From NCBI GenBank assembly GCA_964463485.1, contig CAYXDO010000091.1, positions 1 to 43,302 of the forward strand: a stretch of DNA of 43,302 nucleotides, in the 5' to 3' direction. The DNA comes from CAYXDO01 sp964463485. Its GTDB lineage: Bacteria > Myxococcota > Kuafuiibacteriia > Kuafuiibacteriales > Kuafuiibacteriaceae. Numbering within the stretch: position 1 is the first letter of the stretch; the number at the start of each line of letters is the position of its first letter. Shown one piece after another: positions 40,721 to 43,302 of the stretch. Position numbers and translations under genes: made by a program. The notes below the pieces were generated by a model. It had not been told where the DNA came from, did no database searches, and was given only the letters and a program-made list of their open reading frames with translations.

Positions 40721-41166
40721 GATCCGAGGATTTCAGAAGAGTGAGATACAGGCAATGAGGGACTCACTCGTAGCCTCTCACGACTCTCTTGATCTCTACC
40801 CCCGTCATTGGCCCCATGCCGCCCGTTGACGCCGGCGACGTCGCACGAAACTGCACCAGGAGGACATGGATGCTGGTCCGCGCCGGCCGTTGCCGTCGCC
40901 GTCGCCGAGCGGAGTGGCATGAGCGAGCGGACCGACCAAAATTCGGCAACTCATCCGACGCAGACGCTGTTGCACCGAATCGTGTCCGTGCCGGTGAAAG
41001 ATGGCGGGATGAGCGGGATCATGAGTTTGGTTGGAAGCCAAAGTCTACGGTTCACGGTCCTCTGGCCCGGCTCGGGATCCCGGCCGACGAGCCTCAGAAG
41101 GAGAGACACGGCCGCGCTCAACGTGTCGCGCGCTCCGTCGAGGTTGTCGTCCCAGCACCGTCGACC
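40721..41166. other. Intergenic stretch without a supported gene
   Basis: No frame here has good coding character. A short minus-strand run near 40764-40870 reads VLLVQFRATSPASTGGMGPM followed by TGVEIKRVVRGYE, which could be a C-terminal remnant of a lost secreted protein, but it has no start and no upstream domain. I treat it as non-coding. Confidence 0.4.
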
Positions 41167-41243
41167 CTGGGAGTGCAGGCGCGCCTAAGCGCCGCGGACT
41201 CCTGGGAGCGCAGGCATCTTGCCTGCGCCTGAGCTTCGCGGAC
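41167..41243. repeat. Dispersed palindromic element, copies 2 and 3
   Basis: 41202-41243 matches the 16612-16653 element at all but about four of 42 positions and has the same perfect palindrome (41208-41228). Immediately before it, 41167-41200 is a shortened copy that lacks part of the stem. Two copies side by side suggest local duplication or insertion into an existing copy. Confidence 0.75.
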
Positions 41244-41293
41244 CCCTGGAGTCGACCGCCGCTCCTCCCGTCGGGGACGTCGAGCCCAGGAGG

Positions 41294-41625
41294 CGATCGC
41301 TCCCGTCCTCGGGATAAACACCGCCGACCCTTCGAGTCGATCGCTCCCGTGCTCGGGATGAACACCATGGCCCCCCCGAGTCGACGGCTCCCGTGCTCGG
41401 GATGGACACCACCGACCCCTCGAGTCGATCGCTCCCATGCGCCGGATGGATACGACCAACCCTCGAGTCGATCGCTCCCATCCTTGGGATGAACACCATC
41501 GACCCATCGAGTCGAAGGGCCCCGTGCTCGGGATGGCCACCGTCGACCCCTCGAGTCGATCGCTCCCATCGCCGGATTGATACGACCGACCCCTCGAGTC
41601 GATTGCTCTCATCCCCGGGGGTGGT
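41294..41625. repeat. 43-44-bp direct tandem repeat, about 7.5 units
   Basis: Units begin at 41294, 41338, 41382, 41426, 41469, 41513, 41557 and 41600 (partial). Each starts CGATCGCTCCC, has a GGGAT(G/A)(A/G)ACACC core and ends CGACCCCTCGAGT, with substitutions scattered across the unit. Since 44 is not a multiple of three, no frame is kept, so the block is non-coding. Not CRISPR: there is no split between constant repeats and unique spacers. Confidence 0.85.
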
Positions 41626-41627
41626 GG

Positions 41628-43302
41628 GCGCGGTCAGCTCCGAGGCCTCCCGGGCGACGTCGCCGTGCTTCTCGGGCTCGCTGAGCGACCTGCTCGAGAG
41701 CTGCGAGATCGTTGGGGCGCAATCGGCGCACTGCGGCTTCATCGCCCTCGATCCCACGACTCAGGTCAGCGCGGGCATCAAGTTCGATGAGTTGAACCTG
41801 GGGGACGGAGAATGTCAGGACTATCGCTTTGCGCTGAAGGGCCCGGGCCAAGTCCCAGGCTTCGCTCCTGGCCACACCCTGGGTACATCTGTGGGCCTGG
41901 CGGCGACGAAGGCCGGCAACCAGTCGCTCACGCGGGCGAATCGGCCCAGCCCCGGCTTCGCGTGTACGACTCCGACTCGGACTCCGATCCCTGCCATCGC
42001 CGCGACGCCAGCGTGGCCACCGATGCCGGACCCATCACCGATGCGCAGGTCGACGCCAGCGTGGGGCAGGACGCAATCGTGGGACAGGACGCGGCGCCCC
42101 CACCTCCCCCGACGCGAGCCCAGAGGACGCCGGACCCTCAGACGCCGAACCGGCCGACGCCGAGCCCGCTGACGCCGAGCCCACTTACGCCGACTCTCCG
42201 GACGTGGAGCCTCTGGACTCAGGCGCGCCCGACGCCGGTCCACCGGCGTGGTCTCGAACGTCGCCACCGTCTGGTTCGAGCTCGCGGAGGCAACCTCGAC
42301 GGCGAAGGTCTGCCCGAGATCGTGATGGGTCCGCAAGTCTTCGACGCGGACGGAAATCTCCTCGGGACGGCTACGTCGATCTTTTCGGTTCGCGTGCCTT
42401 CAACGGCTTCACGTCGATCTCCGCGGTCGCGGACCTCGACCTCGACGGCCGGCCCGAAGTCATCGCCGGGCCTACTGCCTACCGCCTCGTCAACGGCGCG
42501 CTCCAGCGAGTCTGGACCCGGCCCGACCGATCGGAGGGTGATTTGGTGGGTTCCGACTTGGTCGCTGGTCGGCACGAGCCGAACGATCGCGAGGCCATCG
42601 ATCGTCATGCCGGCCGGCGGCTGGCCCACGAAGGAGTAGGAGAGCGACTCGCCCGGATCACACGCGTCGAAGACTGTGCGGCGCTGTTCTCGCTTCAGAC
42701 CTACTCGCTCGAGGTGCGGGAGCCGACCTTCACCCTCGTACCCGACGTCGTGGGTTTGCAGGAACCCGTCGCGCGAGCAACTCTGCTCTCCGCGACCCTC
42801 GCGGTGGGATCAGTCACGGAGAGTCACTCGCTCTCCGTCCCGCTCGGAGCGGTGATCTCGCAGAGCCCGGCGGCTGGGCAGAGTGTGCTCGAAGGTTCGG
42901 AGGTCGCGCTCGAAATCTCGACCGGCCCGGTGCTCGTCCCGAACGTGGTGAGTACGGAGGAGTCACAGGCCCGAGCCGCAGTGCTCGCCGCCGAGCTCAC
43001 GGTCGGAGCGGTCCGCTACGTCGAGGATCTCGTCGTCGCCGAGGGCTTGGTGATCTCGCAGAGCCCCGTAGCCGGAGCCGCGGTGCTCGACGGCGAGCCT
43101 GTCGCGCTCGTGATCTCGCTCGGAGTCCCGAAGGTCGCGGTGCCGGACCTGCTCGGCCTCCCACTCTCGTTCGGCGAGGACAGCCTCGTGGCAACGAATC
43201 TGTTCTCGGGCGCCGTGTCGAGTGAGTATCGGTTCGACGTCCCCGCTGGGCTGATCGTGTCGACGACGCCCGCGCCGGGCACGATCGTCCCGATCGAGAG
43301 CA
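41628..43302 (+). pseudogene. Frameshifted FG-GAP/PASTA lipoprotein-like gene, partial
   Basis: Recognisable protein jumps between frames. Segments: a Cys-containing start (SPCFSGSLSDLLESCEIVG, about 41660-41830); an Asp/Ala linker in one frame (DASVATDAGPITDAQVDASV) that changes frame at a C-rich run near 42096-42112 to DASPEDAGPSDAEPADAEP; an FG-GAP loop in the other frame (DGEGLPEIVMGPQVFDADGN, about 42300-42360); then another shift to SAVADLDLDGRPEVIAGPTA (about 42410). From about 42370 to the window end one frame stays open and holds three PASTA-like repeats starting 42738, 42936 and 43140 (VPDVVGL, VPNVVST, VPDLLGL; ISQSPAAGQSVLEGSEVAL). At least three indels are needed for one continuous protein, so it is a decaying gene or the sequence has indel errors. 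The 3' end is cut by the window. Confidence 0.7.

Noticed and set aside
40789..41232. Plus-strand ORF of 147 codons
   Set aside because: Arg-rich, no domain, ends inside a palindromic repeat, and no ribosome-binding site.
41294..41625. Possible CRISPR array from regular 43-44-bp spacing
   Set aside because: Variation is spread over the whole unit; there are no constant repeats with unique spacers and no cas genes.

Overview
The window is a high-GC chromosomal segment from what looks like a myxobacterium-type bacterium (Myxococcota, Polyangia/Sandaracinus-like). This is an inference from content. There are many secreted lipoproteins with Cys-rich 'CGNG/NSDCPSGQVC' motifs, FG-GAP, PPC and PASTA repeats, a matrixin-like protease with a MYXO-CTERM-like tail, two Hanks-type Ser/Thr kinases, a REC-DUF4388 regulator and a Roadblock protein. 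There is no rRNA, tRNA, CRISPR array or intact transposase that I can see. Codon use is GC-rich throughout.

Layout. (1) 1-4 kb, minus strand: a DUF2079 membrane protein followed by nuoA, nuoB and nuoC of respiratory complex I; nuoD does not follow. (2) 4-10.2 kb, plus strand: matrixin protease, two sister lipoproteins, a PPC-type lipoprotein and a two-part outer-membrane barrel protein, mostly joined by ATGA overlaps. (3) 10.2-16.6 kb, plus strand: a GT-C membrane glycosyltransferase, then a good sigma-70 promoter with an inverted-repeat operator candidate ahead of a DUF1795(DcrB)-like protein, an unusual double-AAA Clp/ClpB-like ATPase and a Kelch-like protein. (4) 16.7-20.4 kb: a VapBC-like toxin-antitoxin pair, a glycine-rich lipoprotein and a 5-TM envelope protein. 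(5) 29.1-20.4 kb, minus strand: a long gene train of a Gly-rich protein with a conserved helical tail, a Ser/Thr kinase, an FG-GAP lipoprotein, a TPR/PEGA protein, a degenerate GspE/PilB-type ATPase and a PAP2 phosphatase. (6) 29.5-35.6 kb: patatin, a BtpA-like lipoprotein, Roadblock, REC-DUF4388, a small secreted protein, a diacylglycerol-kinase-like protein and an SDR. (7) 35.7-40.7 kb: a second Gly-rich conserved-tail protein with a sigma-54-like promoter, a second Ser/Thr kinase (convergent), a GH113-like hydrolase and an N-formylglutamate-amidohydrolase-like enzyme. (8) 40.7-43.3 kb: an intergenic stretch with dispersed and 44-bp tandem repeats, then a frameshifted FG-GAP/PASTA gene that runs off the window.

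The most novel-looking element is a pair of proteins (27842-29137 minus, 35726-36907 plus) that share a central motif and a C-terminal helical tail which is almost identical even at the DNA level. Each gene ends in a hairpin terminator and sits next to a Hanks kinase gene. Together with the orphan DUF1795/Clp-like/Kelch operon and the inactive-looking PilB-like ATPase, this could be pieces of an undescribed kinase-controlled envelope or secretion apparatus; that link is inference only. The shared tails also form a long imperfect inverted repeat around a 6-7 kb block of ordinary genes.
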